From Mesorhizobium sp. SARCC-RB16n (GTDB taxonomy: Bacteria; Pseudomonadota; Alphaproteobacteria; Rhizobiales; Rhizobiaceae), in contig NZ_ML703268.1 in assembly GCF_008520305.1 (NCBI RefSeq), forward strand, positions 212,784-276,783: a DNA stretch of 64,000 nucleotides. Direction: 5' to 3'. Of this stretch, positions 43,715 through 53,423 are shown piece after piece. A program made the translations under genes and the position numbers. Position 1 is the first letter of the stretch. The number at the start of each line of letters is the position of its first letter. Under the pieces are notes generated by a model. The model ran no database searches. It had not been told where the DNA came from and worked only from the letters and a program-made list of their open reading frames with translations.

Positions 43715-44259
43715 ATGAACAGTGACGAGCGCGCAGCACCGGAAGGATGGATGGCCGCGGGGACATCCGACCGGCAAACGGTGACACCCGACTGGCTGGC
43801 CATTGACCGCCGACGATCGAGGGTGTCAAGATCAAGGAAATCAGGCCGGTCGCGACGTCCAACGGCTATCTGACCGAGATTTTTCGGGACGAATGGGATC
43901 TCGATCAACTGCCTGTCGGCCAGGTCTTCCAGCGCACGATGTATTCGGGTGCCGTGACGGGCTGGCATGCACACAAGGTGACATTGGATCGGCTTTTCTG
44001 CTGCGCCGGCAGCGTGCGCATATCGCTCTATGACGGCCGCAAGGCTTCTCCCAGCTTCGGCAAGGTCTGGCACAAGATCGTCGGTGCGTTGCGGCCGGCG
44101 ATTGTCGTCATCCCGCCAGGCGTGTGGCACGGCGTGGCGGCGCTAGGCCCCGAGACCGCTCTGCTGCTCAACCTGGTCGATAAGGCTTATGCGTACGACG
44201 CGCCTGACCACTGGCGGCTGCCTCCCGATACGGACCATATCCCCTACAAACTGGTGTAG
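43715..44259 (+). pseudogene. RmlC-like sugar epimerase / cupin, frameshifted near its start
   Basis: A gene of about 181 residues in two frames. From the ATG at 43715, which has GAGG 7 bases upstream, the first 31 residues read to DWLAID. The rest is in another frame, beginning PPTIEGVKIKEIRPV and containing GWHAHKVTLDRLFCCAGSVR, IPPGVWHGVAAL and YAYDAPDHWRLP. These resemble the barrel of dTDP-4-dehydrorhamnose 3,5-epimerase-type proteins. One more C in the CC at 43807-43808 joins the frames exactly. As written, the downstream part could only start internally at about 43939. A glycosyltransferase follows after one base, so a role in sugar-nucleotide or glycan synthesis is likely. Confidence 0.8.
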
Positions 44260-44260
44260 C

Positions 44261-45262
44261 GTGGAAGGATCGCGCCTGTCCGATGATGCAACAGGGCGGA
44301 GCGTGCCGCTCGTCTCGGTGGTGATTGCTACCCACAATCGTCCCGCGGCCTTGCGACAGACGCTGCGCAGCGTTTTACGCCAGACCCTGCAGGATTTTGA
44401 AATTCTGGTGATTGGCGATGCCTGTCGCCCCGATACCGCGGCGGTCATCGCCGAATTCGCCGATCCCCGCATCGCCTATGTCGACCTGCCGGTAAATTTC
44501 GGCGAACAATCCGGTCCCAACAATATCGGCTTTGCCCGGGCACGCGGCCGATTCGTCGCCTTGCTCAATCACGACGACCTCTGGTTTCCAGACCATCTTG
44601 CCGCGACCACTGGATGGATCGATGCGACCGGCGCGGATGTCGTCATCGCTCGCGGAGCCATCATTGAACCGGTGCTGATGAAAGGCGATGCTCTCAAGAC
44701 CTCGATTTACGGAATGGGCAAAGACGGTTTCTACGATCCCGTCGTCACAGCCGGATACGGATCGGCACAGGTGGTCAGGCGGGCATCGCTGGGTTGGCTC
44801 GGCCCTTGGCGGATTGCCAGCGAATGCTCTTGCGAAAGTTCGCAGGACTGGCTCTTCCGGGCCTGGCGAAAGGGAGCCGTGATCGCGACCATGCCGCATC
44901 TGACGGTGCTAAGTATCTTCTCCGGCCAGCGCAGCGGCAGTTATCTCCAAGACACGGCGATGGAACAGGAGGAACTCATCGACGGCATGCGCATACCGGA
45001 CGATCTGCGTATCAGGGTTCTTGCCGCAGCGGCGGTGCCGTCCCGGCTGAAGAAATCCAGTTATTTGAAACGCAGGATTTGGGCTGCATGCGGCATTCAT
45101 CCGAGATCCGTCGAGTTTCGCCGCAAATACCGACGCGGTGCCTTTGTCCTCATGCTGCGAGAGGTACGCGGCCTGCCGCCCATGCCTGTACGGGAACCGA
45201 GCGTGGATGAATTGTTGACCATTTACCGCAAAGGCAGCAAGCGGGAAGAAACCGGAGAATAG
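44261..45262 (+). CDS. Glycosyltransferase family 2
   Basis: GT-A fold glycosyltransferase of 333 residues. It opens with VPLVSVVIATHNRPAALRQTL, has the nucleotide-contacting acidic residues in DFEILVIGDAC and the metal-binding HDD in ALLNHDDLWFPDHL, and an SSQDWLFRAW segment that may hold the catalytic base. It begins with GTG one base after the epimerase-like gene and has no clear ribosome binding site, so translation depends on coupling; a frame error upstream would therefore matter. The acceptor is unknown. Confidence 0.87.
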   Translation: MEGSRLSDDATGRSVPLVSVVIATHNRPAALRQTLRSVLRQTLQDFEILVIGDACRPDTAAVIAEFADPRIAYVDLPVNFGEQSGPNNIGFARARGRFVALLNHDDLWFPDHLAATTGWIDATGADVVIARGAIIEPVLMKGDALKTSIYGMGKDGFYDPVVTAGYGSAQVVRRASLGWLGPWRIASECSCESSQDWLFRAWRKGAVIATMPHLTVLSIFSGQRSGSYLQDTAMEQEELIDGMRIPDDLRIRVLAAAAVPSRLKKSSYLKRRIWAACGIHPRSVEFRRKYRRGAFVLMLREVRGLPPMPVREPSVDELLTIYRKGSKREETGE

Positions 45263-45315
45263 TGGCTGCCCCGGGCGCGGCGCCCGGGCTCCAGGACCAA
45301 GCGACCAGTCACCTG

Positions 45316-45359
45316 AAAAGACAAACCCGCGGGAATCGCTTCCCGCGGGTTTGTCTTTT
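45316..45359. terminator. Bidirectional terminator between glycosyltransferase and hppA
   Basis: A 20-bp perfect stem (AAAAGACAAACCCGCGGGAA and its complement) with loop TCGC lies between two convergent genes and ends in CTTTTT on the plus strand. The symmetrical A and T ends let it work in both directions. Confidence 0.92.
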
Positions 45360-45372
45360 TCACTGCTCTCGC

Positions 45373-47514
45373 TCAGCCGTGCGCGAGCACAGCCAGCAGC
45401 AGCAAGGCCACGATGTTGGTGATCTTGATCGCCGGGTTGACCGCCGGGCCGGCGGTGTCCTTGTAGGGATCGCCGACCGTGTCGCCGGTCACCGAAGCCT
45501 TGTGCGCCTCGGAACCCTTCAGGTGCTTGACGCCATCCTTGTCGGTGAAGCCGTCCTCGAACGACTTCTTGGCGTTGTCCCAGGCGCCACCGCCCGAAGT
45601 CATCGAGATGGCGACGAACAGGCCATTGACGATGACCCCGAGGAGCGAGGCGCCAAGGGCGGCGAAGGCGGACGCCTTCGAGCCCGAGATCAACAGTACG
45701 CCGAAATAGACGACGAGCGGCGCCAGCACCGGCAGCAGCGAGGGGATGATCATTTCCCGGATCGCCGCCCTGGTCAGAAGATCGACCGCACGCGCATAGT
45801 TTGGCTTCGAGGTGCCGGCCATGATGCCCGGATCCTCGCGGAACTGCTTGCGCACTTCCTCGACAATGGCGCCCGCAGCGCGGCCGACGGCCGTCATGGC
45901 GATGCCGCCGAACAGATACGGAATCAGGCCACCGAAGATCAGGCCGGCGACGACGTAAGGGTTGGAGAGATCGAAGGAGATCTCGCCCATGCCCTGAAAG
46001 TAGGGATACTTGTCGCCATTGGCGGCAAAGAACTTCAGGTCGTTGGAGTAGGCCGCGAACAGCACCAGTGCACCGAGGCCGGCCGAACCGATGGCATAGC
46101 CCTTGGTCACCGCCTTGGTGGTGTTGCCTACCGCGTCGAGCGCGTCGGTGGAGTGACGCACTTCCTTGGGCAGCCCGGCCATTTCGGCAATGCCGCCGGC
46201 ATTGTCGGTGACCGGGCCGAAGGCGTCGAGCGCGACGATCATGCCGGCAAGGCCGAGCATGGTGGTGACGGCGATCGCCGTTCCGTAGAGGCCGGCGAGC
46301 TGGTAGGTCGAGATGATGCCGCCGACGATGACGATCGCCGGCAGCGCCGTCGATTCCAGCGAGACCGCGAGGCCCTGGATGACGTTGGTGCCATGGCCGG
46401 TCACCGATGCCTGGGCGATCGAGTTGACCGGGCGCTTGTTGGTGCCGGTGTAGTATTCGGTGATCACCACGATAAGGCCGGTCACGACGAGACCGATGAG
46501 GCCGCAGATGAACAGGTTCTTGCCGGTTATGACGATGCCGGCGACCGTGCCGACCTCGCCCCAGCCGAGCGTGGCCGAAGTGGCGACGCCGAGGCCAACG
46601 ACCGACAGCAGGCCGGTCACGATCAGGCCCTTGTAAAGCGCGCCCATGATCGAGCCGTTGGAGCCGAGCTTGACGAAGAAGGTGCCGACGATCGAGGTCA
46701 GGATGCAGGCGCCGCAGATGGCGAGCGGATAGAGCATCGCGGCACCAAGGATGGCGGTGCCGCCAAAGAAGATGGCGCCCAGCACCATGGTGGCGACAAC
46801 CGTCACGGCATAGGTCTCGAACAGGTCGGCGGCCATGCCGGCGCAGTCGCCGACATTGTCGCCGACATTGTCGGCGATGGTGGCCGGATTGCGCGGATCA
46901 TCCTCCGGAATACCGGCTTCGACTTTGCCGACCAGATCGCCGCCGACGTCGGCCCCCTTGGTGAAAATGCCGCCGCCGAGACGGGCGAAGATCGAGATCA
47001 GCGAAGCGCCGAAGCCGAGCGAGACCAGCGAGTCGATGACGATGCGATCGTTCGGCTGGAGACCGAGGAAATGGGTGAGAATGAGGTAATAAATCGACAC
47101 GCCAAGCAGGGCCAGGCCAGCAACCAGCATGCCGGTGATGGCGCCCGACTTGAACGCGATATCGAGGCCGGCGGCAAGGCTGTTGGAAGCCGCCTGCGCG
47201 GTACGCACATTGGCCCGCACCGAAACATGCATGCCTATGAAGCCGGCGGCACCCGACAGAACAGCACCGATCAGGAAGCCGATGGCGGCGGTGATCGACA
47301 GCAGCCACCAGGCGAGCAGGAGCACGACCACGCCGACGATGGCGATGGTGGTGTACTGGCGTGCCAGGTAGGCCTGCGCGCCTTCGCGAATGGCGGCGGA
47401 GATTTCCTGCATGCGTGCGTTGCCCTGATCGGCCGCAAGGACCGAACGTGTCGCCCATATGGCGTAAAGGACAGAAAGCAAGCCGCAGGCGATGACGGCG
47501 GAAATTATGGTCAT
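45373..47514 (-). CDS. hppA: Membrane-bound proton-translocating pyrophosphatase
   Basis: Integral-membrane pump of 713 residues, about 16 helices, that couples pyrophosphate hydrolysis to proton export. The pyrophosphate-binding [20 protein letters not shown], the [19 protein letters not shown] loop and the C-terminal [16 protein letters not shown] are present. The motif [10 protein letters not shown] has Lys where potassium-dependent enzymes have Ala, so it should be the potassium-independent class. A promoter is proposed at 47613-47641 and the convergent terminator follows. It is coded alone. Confidence 0.96.
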   Translation of the reverse strand: MTIISAVIACGLLSVLYAIWATRSVLAADQGNARMQEISAAIREGAQAYLARQYTTIAIVGVVVLLLAWWLLSITAAIGFLIGAVLSGAAGFIGMHVSVRANVRTAQAASNSLAAGLDIAFKSGAITGMLVAGLALLGVSIYYLILTHFLGLQPNDRIVIDSLVSLGFGASLISIFARLGGGIFTKGADVGGDLVGKVEAGIPEDDPRNPATIADNVGDNVGDCAGMAADLFETYAVTVVATMVLGAIFFGGTAILGAAMLYPLAICGACILTSIVGTFFVKLGSNGSIMGALYKGLIVTGLLSVVGLGVATSATLGWGEVGTVAGIVITGKNLFICGLIGLVVTGLIVVITEYYTGTNKRPVNSIAQASVTGHGTNVIQGLAVSLESTALPAIVIVGGIISTYQLAGLYGTAIAVTTMLGLAGMIVALDAFGPVTDNAGGIAEMAGLPKEVRHSTDALDAVGNTTKAVTKGYAIGSAGLGALVLFAAYSNDLKFFAANGDKYPYFQGMGEISFDLSNPYVVAGLIFGGLIPYLFGGIAMTAVGRAAGAIVEEVRKQFREDPGIMAGTSKPNYARAVDLLTRAAIREMIIPSLLPVLAPLVVYFGVLLISGSKASAFAALGASLLGVIVNGLFVAISMTSGGGAWDNAKKSFEDGFTDKDGVKHLKGSEAHKASVTGDTVGDPYKDTAGPAVNPAIKITNIVALLLLAVLAHG

Positions 47515-47612
47515 TGCCGGGTTTTCCTCGATTGTTGGCCCAAAAGAACCCCTCCCTGGGCCGTTGAGACAAAGACGGAATCCCGTGCATGGAATCCCCC
47601 TCTTCGCATCGG

Positions 47613-47641
47613 TGTATGCGAAACAGGGCTGCGAACGTCAA
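47613..47641 (-). promoter_or_regulatory. hppA: Candidate sigma-70 promoter of hppA
   Basis: On the minus strand TTGACG (47641-47636) and CATACA (47618-47613) are separated by 17 bases, about 100 bases before the hppA ATG. It is preceded by C, as in the alphaproteobacterial consensus. Confidence 0.5.
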
Positions 47642-47705
47642 GATATTGTTCGGTTTTTGCCCGGCTTTCGCCGCATTGCTTTCGTGCAAACCGATTAAAT
47701 TCGGA

Positions 47706-48674
47706 TCACAGCCCGTGCCCGACATAGAACGGCTTGCCGCCGCCCTGAAAGCGCTGGCGCTCGGTACCCAGCCACAATGCCACCTCATCGTCCGTCGGTG
47801 CGGCCAAATCAGGCGGAGTGCCCCTGAACACCACCGTCTTGTCGAACTTCGACGCCTTGAACAGCTTGGGAGTGGAATGTTCGCCGTGCATGCCGATGTA
47901 GCGGGCGTGACAGGCGAAGGTGGTAACACGCACCGCGCCACGTTCGGCGCACGCTATCCAGCGGGCGGCATCTTGACTGGTGATCTCATTCTTCCAGCCG
48001 CGTCCGGAATAGAAAGCCTTGATCGCTTCGTGGTCGCGCCTGGAATAGTCGCAATCGCCGACCAGTTTGAGATATTGCTTGCGAAAAGGACGCTCGGCCA
48101 GCCAGGCGGATCGGGTGAGCGCGGCGCCCCAGTTCTCGTGCATCGGGATGAGGTCGTGTGCTCGGCGCCGCTGGCTGCGCCGGCCGGCCCAGAGATCACC
48201 ATAGGCCGCGACATAGGCGATGCGCTGGTCTTGCTCGGCGAGATCGAGGAGTTGCCCGACGACGCCGAGATAGTTGGGCGAAAGCACCAGATCATCCTCG
48301 AGAAACAGCGCCTTCTCAGCCCGCGAATCCTCGAACAGGTAACGCTCGGCGCGCTCATAATTCAGCGCGATGCCGAGGTTTTCCGGCGCCTCGACTACCT
48401 CTCCCCACGGGATAATCCGGCGAAAGGCAGCAACGCACTGCGCAATCAGTTCGGCACTGCCCTTCTGGCGACCGCTCCAGCGGTTCCAGCCGCCATCCTG
48501 AAACAGAACCACCCTGTCCGGCTCGGCGATCTGCGGGCGAAGGCTGTAGAGCATCTGGCGCAGATAGCCCGGCCTGTCGAACGACAGGACCGCAATCGGG
48601 AAGCCGACTGGCCGCGCCGGCCTTGCTTGACCGGAGCGCCAAAGCCTGCGACCGAGGCCTGCTAGCCAATCCAT
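47706..48674 (-). CDS. Glycosyltransferase with GnT-I-like (GT13/GT2) fold
   Basis: A protein of 322 residues. It starts with a GT-A beta strand, PIAVLSFDRPGYLRQMLYSL, and carries KALFLEDDLVLSPNYL near residue 125, in which the EDD motif binds metal and nucleotide. This pattern is closer to eukaryotic N-acetylglucosaminyltransferase I and its bacterial relatives than to ordinary GT2 enzymes. HENWGAALTRSAW follows near residue 190. There is no signal or membrane helix. It stands between hppA and the osmoprotectant operon; donor and acceptor are unknown. Confidence 0.8.
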   Translation of the reverse strand: MDWLAGLGRRLWRSGQARPARPVGFPIAVLSFDRPGYLRQMLYSLRPQIAEPDRVVLFQDGGWNRWSGRQKGSAELIAQCVAAFRRIIPWGEVVEAPENLGIALNYERAERYLFEDSRAEKALFLEDDLVLSPNYLGVVGQLLDLAEQDQRIAYVAAYGDLWAGRRSQRRRAHDLIPMHENWGAALTRSAWLAERPFRKQYLKLVGDCDYSRRDHEAIKAFYSGRGWKNEITSQDAARWIACAERGAVRVTTFACHARYIGMHGEHSTPKLFKASKFDKTVVFRGTPPDLAAPTDDEVALWLGTERQRFQGGGKPFYVGHGL

Positions 48675-48829
48675 CTTCCTGCCTCACCTGGTGCCGTTGA
48701 GCCTGCGCCTTGCACTCACCTTGGTTGAACAAGCGTTGCAATTTTCAAGACAATGGCAAGGGCCTTTGAGAAGTCGGCGCCCTTGGCGGCAATTCTCGAT
48801 CACTTTGTCCTGCCAACGCGCGCTGACAG

Positions 48830-49579
48830 CTATTCCACCTCACGTCCCATCCGGCGCGCCGTGTAGCGCTCGACCGCGGATAGTCCGTCATAGATCAGCA
48901 CGGCAAGTGCCGCCACGATAAGGCCTCCCTGCAGGATGAAGGCCAGATTGTTCGACAGCAAGCCGGCGATGATCACCTCGCCGAGCGTCCTGGCGGCCAC
49001 CGTAGAGCCGATGGTGGCGGTGGCCAAGCTGATCACCACCGACAGCCTGATGCCGCCAAGGATGATCGGCGCGCTAAGCGGCAGTTCGACCTTGGTGAGC
49101 CTTTGCCAGCCGGTCATGCCGGCGCCACGCGCCGCCTCGACGACATTGGCCGGCAGTGTCGTCAACCCGGTGAGCGCGTTCTCGAAGATCGGCAGCAGGC
49201 CGTAGAGAAACAGCGCGATCAGTGTCGGCTTCTCGCCGAAGCCGACCGCCGGCACGGCGAGCGCCAGAACCGCCACTGGCGGCAAGGTCTGGCCGATATT
49301 GACCAGGCTGCGCGACAGCGGCAGAAATTCGGCGCCGGCAGGCCGGGTGACGAGGATAGCGAGCGCCACAGCGACGATGGTGGCCGCGACGGTCGCGATC
49401 AACACGGTACGCAGATGCAGCAGCGTCAGCGTCAGCAGGCTGCCTTGGTTGTAGATCGCGGGAGCGTTATTTTCGGTCAGCGGCCTCAGCAACGGCTCAA
49501 ACCAACCTGGACTGGTGATGAAGGCAACAAGCAACACCACCAGCGCAAGCCTGAGCAGCAGAGGCAGCCAGGCTTTCAT
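48830..49579 (-). CDS. Osmoprotectant ABC transporter permease (OpuBB/BD-like)
   Basis: Membrane subunit of 249 residues with about five or six helices and the EAA loop VEAARGAGMTGWQRLTKVEL near residue 150. It belongs to the OpuB/OsmU class of glycine betaine, choline or carnitine importers. Its start overlaps the ATPase stop by 4 bases. It is the last of four genes (binding protein, permease, ATPase, permease), the order usual in OsmU-type systems. Confidence 0.9.
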   Translation of the reverse strand: MKAWLPLLLRLALVVLLVAFITSPGWFEPLLRPLTENNAPAIYNQGSLLTLTLLHLRTVLIATVAATIVAVALAILVTRPAGAEFLPLSRSLVNIGQTLPPVAVLALAVPAVGFGEKPTLIALFLYGLLPIFENALTGLTTLPANVVEAARGAGMTGWQRLTKVELPLSAPIILGGIRLSVVISLATATIGSTVAARTLGEVIIAGLLSNNLAFILQGGLIVAALAVLIYDGLSAVERYTARRMGREVE

Positions 49580-50514
49580 GCCGGCCTCGCCGCCCGCTTG
49601 ACCAGGCCATCCACGGTGACGCGGCCGAGCGGCTTGCCGTCGGCGCCCTTCACCGGCAGCGCCGGCTTGCCGGACCAGAGAAGTTCCGCAAGCGCGTCAC
49701 GCTGGCTGGCGTCGCCAGGGATCGCCTCGCCTTCGGCGACGCCCTGCTCGACCGCATCGCGCACCCGCCCCAGCGACAGCAGCCTGAATGGCCTTTCGCT
49801 GGCGCCTACCAACGTCTCGACAAAGGTGTTGGCCGGCTTCGCCAGAATCTCGGCCGGCCTTGCATATTGCACGAGCTTGCCGGCATCCATCACCGCGATC
49901 CTGTCGCCCATATGCACGGCCTCCTCCATGTCATGGGTGACCAGGATGATGGTGGTGCCGAAGCGCTTCTGGATCGCCAGCAAATCCTCCTGCGCCTTGG
50001 TGCGGATGATGGGGTCGAGCGCGCCGAACGGCTCATCCATCAAAAGCACGTTGGGCTCGGCGGCAAGCGCGCGGGCAACGCCGACGCGCTGCTGCTGGCC
50101 GCCGGACAGTTCGTGCGGGTAGCGCGGCCCGAATCCCTGGGGGTCGAGCTGGTAGAGCGTCATCAGTTCATCGACGCGAGCCTTGATGCGCGCCTTGTCC
50201 CAGCCAAGCAGCACCGGCACGGTGGCGATATTCTGCGCCACGGTGCGATGCGGAAACAGGCCGTGGCCCTGGATTGCATAGCCGATGCTGCGGCGCAGTT
50301 GGTAACCGGGCACCGATCGATTGTCGGCGCCGTCGAGCTTGATGATGCCTGATGTCGGCTCGACCAGCCGGTTGATCATGCGCAGCAGCGTCGTCTTGCC
50401 GGAACCCGAAGTGCCGACAATGACGCAAACCGTGCGCGGCTCGATGACCATCGAGACATTGTCGACGACCGTCGTCGCGTCATAGCGCTTGGTGATGCCT
50501 TCGATCTCGATCAT
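49576..50514 (-). CDS. Osmoprotectant ABC transporter ATP-binding protein (OpuBA-like)
   Basis: ATPase of 312 residues. Walker A is GTSGSGKT (34-41), then LSGGQQQR, Walker B VLLMDEPFGALD and a C-terminal tail with CBS-like sequence (ALPVKGADGKPLGRVTVDG) that in OpuA-type systems senses ionic strength. The ATG ending at 50514 overlaps the upstream permease stop by 4 bases, and its own end overlaps the downstream permease start, so the operon is translationally coupled. Confidence 0.93.
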   Translation of the reverse strand: MIEIEGITKRYDATTVVDNVSMVIEPRTVCVIVGTSGSGKTTLLRMINRLVEPTSGIIKLDGADNRSVPGYQLRRSIGYAIQGHGLFPHRTVAQNIATVPVLLGWDKARIKARVDELMTLYQLDPQGFGPRYPHELSGGQQQRVGVARALAAEPNVLLMDEPFGALDPIIRTKAQEDLLAIQKRFGTTIILVTHDMEEAVHMGDRIAVMDAGKLVQYARPAEILAKPANTFVETLVGASERPFRLLSLGRVRDAVEQGVAEGEAIPGDASQRDALAELLWSGKPALPVKGADGKPLGRVTVDGLVKRAARPA

Positions 50515-51692
50515 GCCGTTTCTACCCTGCGCTTGGTGGCGGTCATTTCGATCACCGCGTCGAGGATGATGGCCGCGGCGAAAGCGAGCGCGACGGTCGG
50601 CACGGCGCCGAGCAGAACCAGGTCCATCGCCGTCTGGCCGACGCCCTGGAACACGAACACGCCAAAACCGCCGCCACCGATCAGCGCGGCGATGGTGGCA
50701 AGGCCGATATTCTGCACCAGGACAATGCGGATGCCTGTCAGGATCACCGGAAAGGCCAGCGGAAACTCGACACCGAACAGGCGCTGGCGGTCCGTCATGC
50801 CCATGCCCCGCGCCGCGTCGTTGGCGGCACGCGGCACGCCGGCTAGCCCGACCACGGTGTTGGCCACCACCGGCAGCAGCGAATAGAGGAACAGCGCGAC
50901 GAAAGCGGGCGCCGTACCGATGCCCCTGATGCCGAGCGCGGCGGCTCCAGGCACATGGGTTGCGACCCAGCCGAGCGGCGCGATCAGCAGGCCGAACAGC
51001 GCGATCGAAGGAATGGTCTGGATGATGTTCAAGACGTTGAGGACGCCGGCCCGCAGGCTCTCGACGCGGTGGCACAGGATGCCGAGCGGCAGGCCGACGA
51101 TCACGGCGGCAAGCAACGAGCCGAGAGCCAGGGTCACATGTTTGGAGCCTTCCGCCCAAAAGCTGTCGGCGCGGTTGGAATATTCCTTGAGGATCGAGAG
51201 GCTGTCCCAGCGTCCCGAAATCAGCAGCAAGCCGATGGCTAGCGCCGCAACCACAAGCACCCCGACGCGCGCCCAGGGCGACAGGTTGAGCCTGGTCAGC
51301 ACGTCGGCGAGCAAAAGCGTGAAGGCGAAGATCAGAATCCAGAAGCCGGAGGCCGGCGAGACCCGGGCAAAGGTATTGCCTGCCGGAGTGAGGAATGTAC
51401 CGGCGACGCCGATGAGCAGCGCGAGCGCGACAAGCGCCACGACGCTGACTGCAAGGCGCAAGATTAGCGGTGTCCTGAACAGGGCGACAAGGGCGGCCAG
51501 GACGAGGATCGCCAAAAGCAGCGGACCGGTCGTTACCGGCAGAGCTTCGAGGATCGGGCGTGCCTGGCCGGGAACGATGCGGTTGGCGCGGAAGGTGGCG
51601 AATGGTGCGAGAAACGCGGCGTAAGCAGCGAGTGCGGCGATGACCACGCCGAGCTTGTCGAAGCGGATGGTCATGCCTCGCACCGGTGTCAC
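50511..51692 (-). CDS. Osmoprotectant ABC transporter permease with N-terminal membrane extension
   Basis: A protein of 393 residues. The second half is a standard binding-protein-dependent permease domain with the EAA-type loop RAANDAARGMGMTDRQRLFG near residue 295. The first 190 residues add four or five helices not present in the partner permease, as in YehY-type subunits. The start is uncertain: GTG at 51692, or ATG at 51674 with GAGG too close. It lies between the binding-protein gene and the ATPase. Confidence 0.9.
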   Translation of the reverse strand: MTPVRGMTIRFDKLGVVIAALAAYAAFLAPFATFRANRIVPGQARPILEALPVTTGPLLLAILVLAALVALFRTPLILRLAVSVVALVALALLIGVAGTFLTPAGNTFARVSPASGFWILIFAFTLLLADVLTRLNLSPWARVGVLVVAALAIGLLLISGRWDSLSILKEYSNRADSFWAEGSKHVTLALGSLLAAVIVGLPLGILCHRVESLRAGVLNVLNIIQTIPSIALFGLLIAPLGWVATHVPGAAALGIRGIGTAPAFVALFLYSLLPVVANTVVGLAGVPRAANDAARGMGMTDRQRLFGVEFPLAFPVILTGIRIVLVQNIGLATIAALIGGGGFGVFVFQGVGQTAMDLVLLGAVPTVALAFAAAIILDAVIEMTATKRRVETA

Positions 51693-51705
51693 GAGTTCAG
51701 GCTGA

Positions 51706-52617
51706 CTATTTCAAAAACCCGTTCTTCTTCAAAAAATCCTCGGCGACGCCCTTGACCGGCTCGCCGCCGACCTGCACGCGGCCGTTCAGCTCCTGCAGCG
51801 TGACGAGATCGAGCTTGGCGAAGACCGGCTTCAGCAGCGTCTCGATCTCCGGGTGCTCCTTCAGCACGGATTCGCGGATGATCGGCGCCGGCTGGTAGAC
51901 CGGCTGCACGCCCTTGTCGTCAGTCAACACGACGAGACCTGACGGCGCGATGCCGCCATCGGTGCCGTAGACCATGGCCGCGTTGGCGCCGCTGGTCTGG
52001 TTGGCGGCCGCGGCGATGGTTGCTGCCGTGTCGCCACCCGAAAGGGTGATCAACTGGTCCGGCTTCAATGTGAAGCCATAGGTGGTCTGGAAGGCCGGCA
52101 GGGCTGCAGCCGAATTGACGAACTCGGCGGAGGCCGCCAGCACAATCTTGCCGCCGCCGGCGATATATTTGCCGAAGTCGGACAGCGTGGCGAGCTTGTT
52201 GGTTTCGGCGACTTCCTTGCGCAGCGCGATTGCCCAGGTGTTGTTGGCCGGTGCCGGCGACAGCCAGACGATCCTGTTGGCGTCGTAGTCGAGCTTCTTG
52301 GCCGTCTCATAGGCCTTGGCGGCATCCTTCCACACGGGATCATTGGCCTTCTCGAAGAAGAAGGCGGCGTTGCCGGTGTATTCGGGATAGATGTCGATCT
52401 CGCCGGCGGTGATCGCCTTGCGCACCACCGGCGTGCCGCCGAGCTGGATGCGGTCCGTGGTCTTGATGTTGTTGGCGTTGAGAACAAGCTGGATAATATT
52501 GCCGAGCACGCCACCCTCGGTGTCGATCTTCGAGGAGACGACAACCTGGGCGCTCGCGGAAGCCGCCGTGATGGCCAGCGCCAATGCCGCGCTGGCCAGA
52601 ACCTTGACTGAAAACAT
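51706..52617 (-). CDS. Glycine betaine/choline-type substrate-binding protein
   Basis: Periplasmic binding protein of 303 residues of the OpuAC/OsmX (YehZ-like) family. The signal peptide ends ASASAQ near residue 23. The mature part starts VVVSSKIDTEGGVLGNIIQ and has EIDIYPEYTGNAAFFF and the SGGDTAATIAAAANQ region, typical of the family. AAGGGG lies 8 bases before the ATG. First gene of the importer operon; the ligand is probably a quaternary ammonium osmoprotectant. Confidence 0.92.
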   Translation of the reverse strand: MFSVKVLASAALALAITAASASAQVVVSSKIDTEGGVLGNIIQLVLNANNIKTTDRIQLGGTPVVRKAITAGEIDIYPEYTGNAAFFFEKANDPVWKDAAKAYETAKKLDYDANRIVWLSPAPANNTWAIALRKEVAETNKLATLSDFGKYIAGGGKIVLAASAEFVNSAAALPAFQTTYGFTLKPDQLITLSGGDTAATIAAAANQTSGANAAMVYGTDGGIAPSGLVVLTDDKGVQPVYQPAPIIRESVLKEHPEIETLLKPVFAKLDLVTLQELNGRVQVGGEPVKGVAEDFLKKNGFLK

Positions 52618-52836
52618 TGTAGAAACCCCTTGCTGTGAACCGGAATGCGGCGGCCGCATATGAGCATGGCTTCAACGGCCAGTCGGGGCACACGGTTTCA
52701 TAAAAAGGGGGATCAGCGCAATATTTTTGTTCCCGACGCGCCGATTTCGGCGTGGCGGCAACAGCGGGCTGGCGATCGGCCGCCTTCCGGTGGATAATGC
52801 CGTGAGGGTGCGGGCGGTAAACACGGAGAGCGTGTC

Positions 52837-53409
52837 ATGGCCATACACAAGGTCGGTTATCTCATCGGCAGCCTTGCCAAGGGATCCATCAACCGCAAGC
52901 TCGCGAAGGCGCTTGTTCAACTTGCCCCTCCCGAACTCGAAATGACGGAAATCGTCTTCAAGGATCTGCCGCTCTACAGTTACGACTATGACGCCAATTT
53001 CCCACCGGCGGCCCAGGCTTTCAAAAAGGCGATCGCCTCCGTCCAGGCCGTGCTGTTCGTCACCCCGGAGTATAACCGCTCGATCCCCGGCGGACTGAAG
53101 AACGCAATCGACTGGGCCAGTCGCCCCTACGGCAAGAATTCATTCGCGCGCAAACCGTCCGCCGTCATCGGAACATCGCCGGGCGCTATCGCGACCGCTA
53201 TCGCCCAACAAAGCCTGCGCAGCGTTCTGAGTTTCTGCAACTCACCGCAGATGAATGCCCCCGAAGCCTATATCCAGTTCACGCCGGGGCTGATCACGGA
53301 CGACGGCGAGGTGACGGTTGAATCCACGGAGGACTTCCTGCGCAACTATATGGCTGAGTTCCACATGTTCATAGCGCGTGTGCTTCAGGTTCTGCCGCCG
53401 GACGCATAA
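52837..53409 (+). CDS. NAD(P)H-dependent FMN reductase (ChrR/YieF-like)
   Basis: Flavodoxin-fold reductase of 190 residues. The FMN phosphate-binding loop is GSLAKGSINRKLAKAL near residue 11, and FVTPEYNRSIPGGLKNAIDW (73-92) is the family hallmark that contacts the isoalloxazine. It reduces quinones, azo dyes or chromate using NAD(P)H; the physiological role is usually oxidative-stress defence. It is convergent with the broken MFS gene, 14 bases apart. Confidence 0.92.
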   Translation: MAIHKVGYLIGSLAKGSINRKLAKALVQLAPPELEMTEIVFKDLPLYSYDYDANFPPAAQAFKKAIASVQAVLFVTPEYNRSIPGGLKNAIDWASRPYGKNSFARKPSAVIGTSPGAIATAIAQQSLRSVLSFCNSPQMNAPEAYIQFTPGLITDDGEVTVESTEDFLRNYMAEFHMFIARVLQVLPPDA

Positions 53410-53423
53410 CTTTCAAATTGGCG

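Noticed and set aside
45262-47727. Very long open frame on the plus strand across hppA (more than 800 codons)
   Set aside because: It is antisense to a certain gene, is rich in Asp, Gly, Arg and His as expected for a GC-rich shadow frame, and has no ribosome binding site or recognisable domain.
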